Shown here: in pieces, positions 5,619 to 6,080 of the stretch
Layout of the letters: every line of letters starts with the position of its first letter
Numbering within the stretch: position 1 is the stretch's first letter
Origin: an uncultured Clostridia bacterium
GTDB taxonomy: Bacteria; Bacillota; Clostridia; Oscillospirales; Acutalibacteraceae
Reading direction: 5' to 3'
NCBI GenBank assembly: GCA_947624755.1
Contig: CANQLQ010000128.1
Location: 1 to 6,080, forward strand
Length of the DNA: 6,080 nt
Notes under the pieces: model-generated
Database searches by the model: none
Told to the model about the DNA's origin: nothing
What the model saw: only the letters and a program-made list of their open reading frames with translations
Translations under genes and position numbers: made by a program

Positions 5619-5639
5619 ACATTGAAAGGAGTAAAACTC

Positions 5640-6080
5640 ATGAAAAAAGAACTCAAAGTAGTTGCCGTAGTTCTCGTAGCACTTATCGTTTTCTTATGTG
5701 GCTTCGGTCTCGGCGCATCAAAGGGTATCACAATCGGTCTCAAAGTTGAGGGCGGCGCATCTCAGGTTGTAGCCCCGACGTCACCTCCGCTCACAACGTC
5801 GGCACCGGTCACAACAGCAGCTCCGGTCACAACAGCAGCGCCGGCAGGCGACACAACAGCAGCGCCGGCAGGTGACACAACAGCAGCACCGGCAGGCGAC
5901 ACAACAGCAGCGCCGGCAGGCGACACGACAGCAGCTCCGGCAGGCAACGCAGGCGTACCGTCAACAAAAGAAGAAATCGTTGCAAAATACAACGAAGTTG
6001 TTAATGCGGCAAAGAATCTTCAAAACGGTACTCTTCACAAGACAAGTAACGTAAATATTGAAATTACTGACCTTCCCGTT
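5640..6080 (+). CDS. Secreted or membrane-anchored repeat-linker protein (3' end beyond window)
   Basis: This open frame runs from ATG 5640 to the window edge (147 codons) without a stop, so the gene is incomplete. The start has AAAGGAG (5625-5631) eight bases upstream. Residues 1-5 are basic/polar (MKKEL), and residues 6-25 form one hydrophobic segment ending VFLCGFGLG, an uncleaved anchor or signal peptide. C20 is not in a good lipobox because Leu precedes it. A Ser/Thr/Pro/Ala linker follows from about 41 to 105, with two PVTTAA units (56-67), then four exact PAGDTTAA units (68-99) and PAGN. A hydrophilic domain starts at about 107 (VPSTKEEIVAKYNEVVNAAKN). Such linkers suit a domain held outside the cell. 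I do not recognise the domain and assign no function. The gene is driven by the promoter at 5504. Confidence 0.85.
   Translation, partial: MKKELKVVAVVLVALIVFLCGFGLGASKGITIGLKVEGGASQVVAPTSPPLTTSAPVTTAAPVTTAAPAGDTTAAPAGDTTAAPAGDTTAAPAGDTTAAPAGNAGVPSTKEEIVAKYNEVVNAAKNLQNGTLHKTSNVNIEITDLPV
5805..5948 (+). repeat. In-frame coding minisatellite: PVTTAA and PAGDTTAA units
   Basis: Two 18-bp units at 5805-5840 encode PVTTAA twice. They are followed by four 24-bp units at 5841-5936 encoding PAGDTTAA and a partial unit to 5948. Units 1 and 3 are identical. Units 2 and 4 differ only at third codon positions, all synonymous. Unit length is a multiple of three, so copy-number changes alter linker length without shifting frame. 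Confidence 0.95.

Larger units (their letters stand above)
5255..5639. other. Divergent regulatory region between transporter and surface-protein genes
   Basis: This 385-bp AT-rich stretch has no credible gene. It holds the transporter's ribosome binding site and a possible promoter (5330-5358, minus strand), palindromes at 5452-5465 and 5485-5495, a strong plus-strand promoter (5504-5532), and a leader with complementary segments (5547-5618). Confidence 0.7.

Noticed and set aside
5654..5705. Lipoprotein signal peptide in the surface protein
   Set aside because: C20 is preceded by V-F-L, which lacks the small residue expected at -1 of a lipobox, so a membrane anchor or ordinary signal peptide is more likely.
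5762..5992. Minus-strand frame with SPAGAAVV repeats opposite the surface-protein gene
   Set aside because: It is the antisense image of the 24-bp coding repeats. The plus-strand frame has a promoter, ribosome binding site and signal/anchor segment.

Overview
The base composition, AT-rich intergenic regions with sigma-A-type promoters, strong AGGAGG-like ribosome binding sites and the protein families all point to a Clostridia-class Firmicute. An Oscillospiraceae/Ruminococcaceae-like gut anaerobe is the best guess. This is inference from family resemblance; there is no rRNA or other taxonomic marker in the window. Six protein genes are supported: five complete, and one cut by the right edge.

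Layout, left to right. Positions 1-292 hold no gene but several inverted repeats. A two-gene operon on the minus strand, tsaE then tsaB (1412 down to 293, overlapping by 20 bp), encodes two proteins of the tRNA N6-threonylcarbamoyladenosine (t6A) pathway. A compact divergent promoter region (about 1446-1511) separates it from a plus-strand SEDS-family (RodA/FtsW) peptidoglycan glycosyltransferase gene (1604-2773). Next comes a gene-free stretch with two tandem copies of a 138-bp hairpin-rich repeat (2790-3065). After it is a small plus-strand gene (3256-3600) for a regulator with one membrane helix and an XRE-type helix-turn-helix domain, preceded by a palindrome that could be its operator. 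Terminator-like hairpins (3645-3744) separate this gene from a convergent minus-strand gene (3779-5254) for a GPH-family sugar:cation symporter. The 385-bp region 5255-5639 carries candidate promoters in both directions, palindromes, and a leader able to fold. The last gene (5640 to the edge) encodes a secreted or membrane-anchored protein with a Thr/Ala/Pro-rich linker made of near-perfect 24-bp repeats.

Functionally this is mostly ordinary chromosomal housekeeping (tRNA modification, wall synthesis) beside accessory functions (sugar uptake, cell-surface protein, small regulator). I do not see a convincing new biological system. The items most worth a second look are the possibly structured leader and repeat-encoded linker of the surface protein, the membrane-tethered regulator with its adjoining palindrome, and the tandem intergenic repeat.
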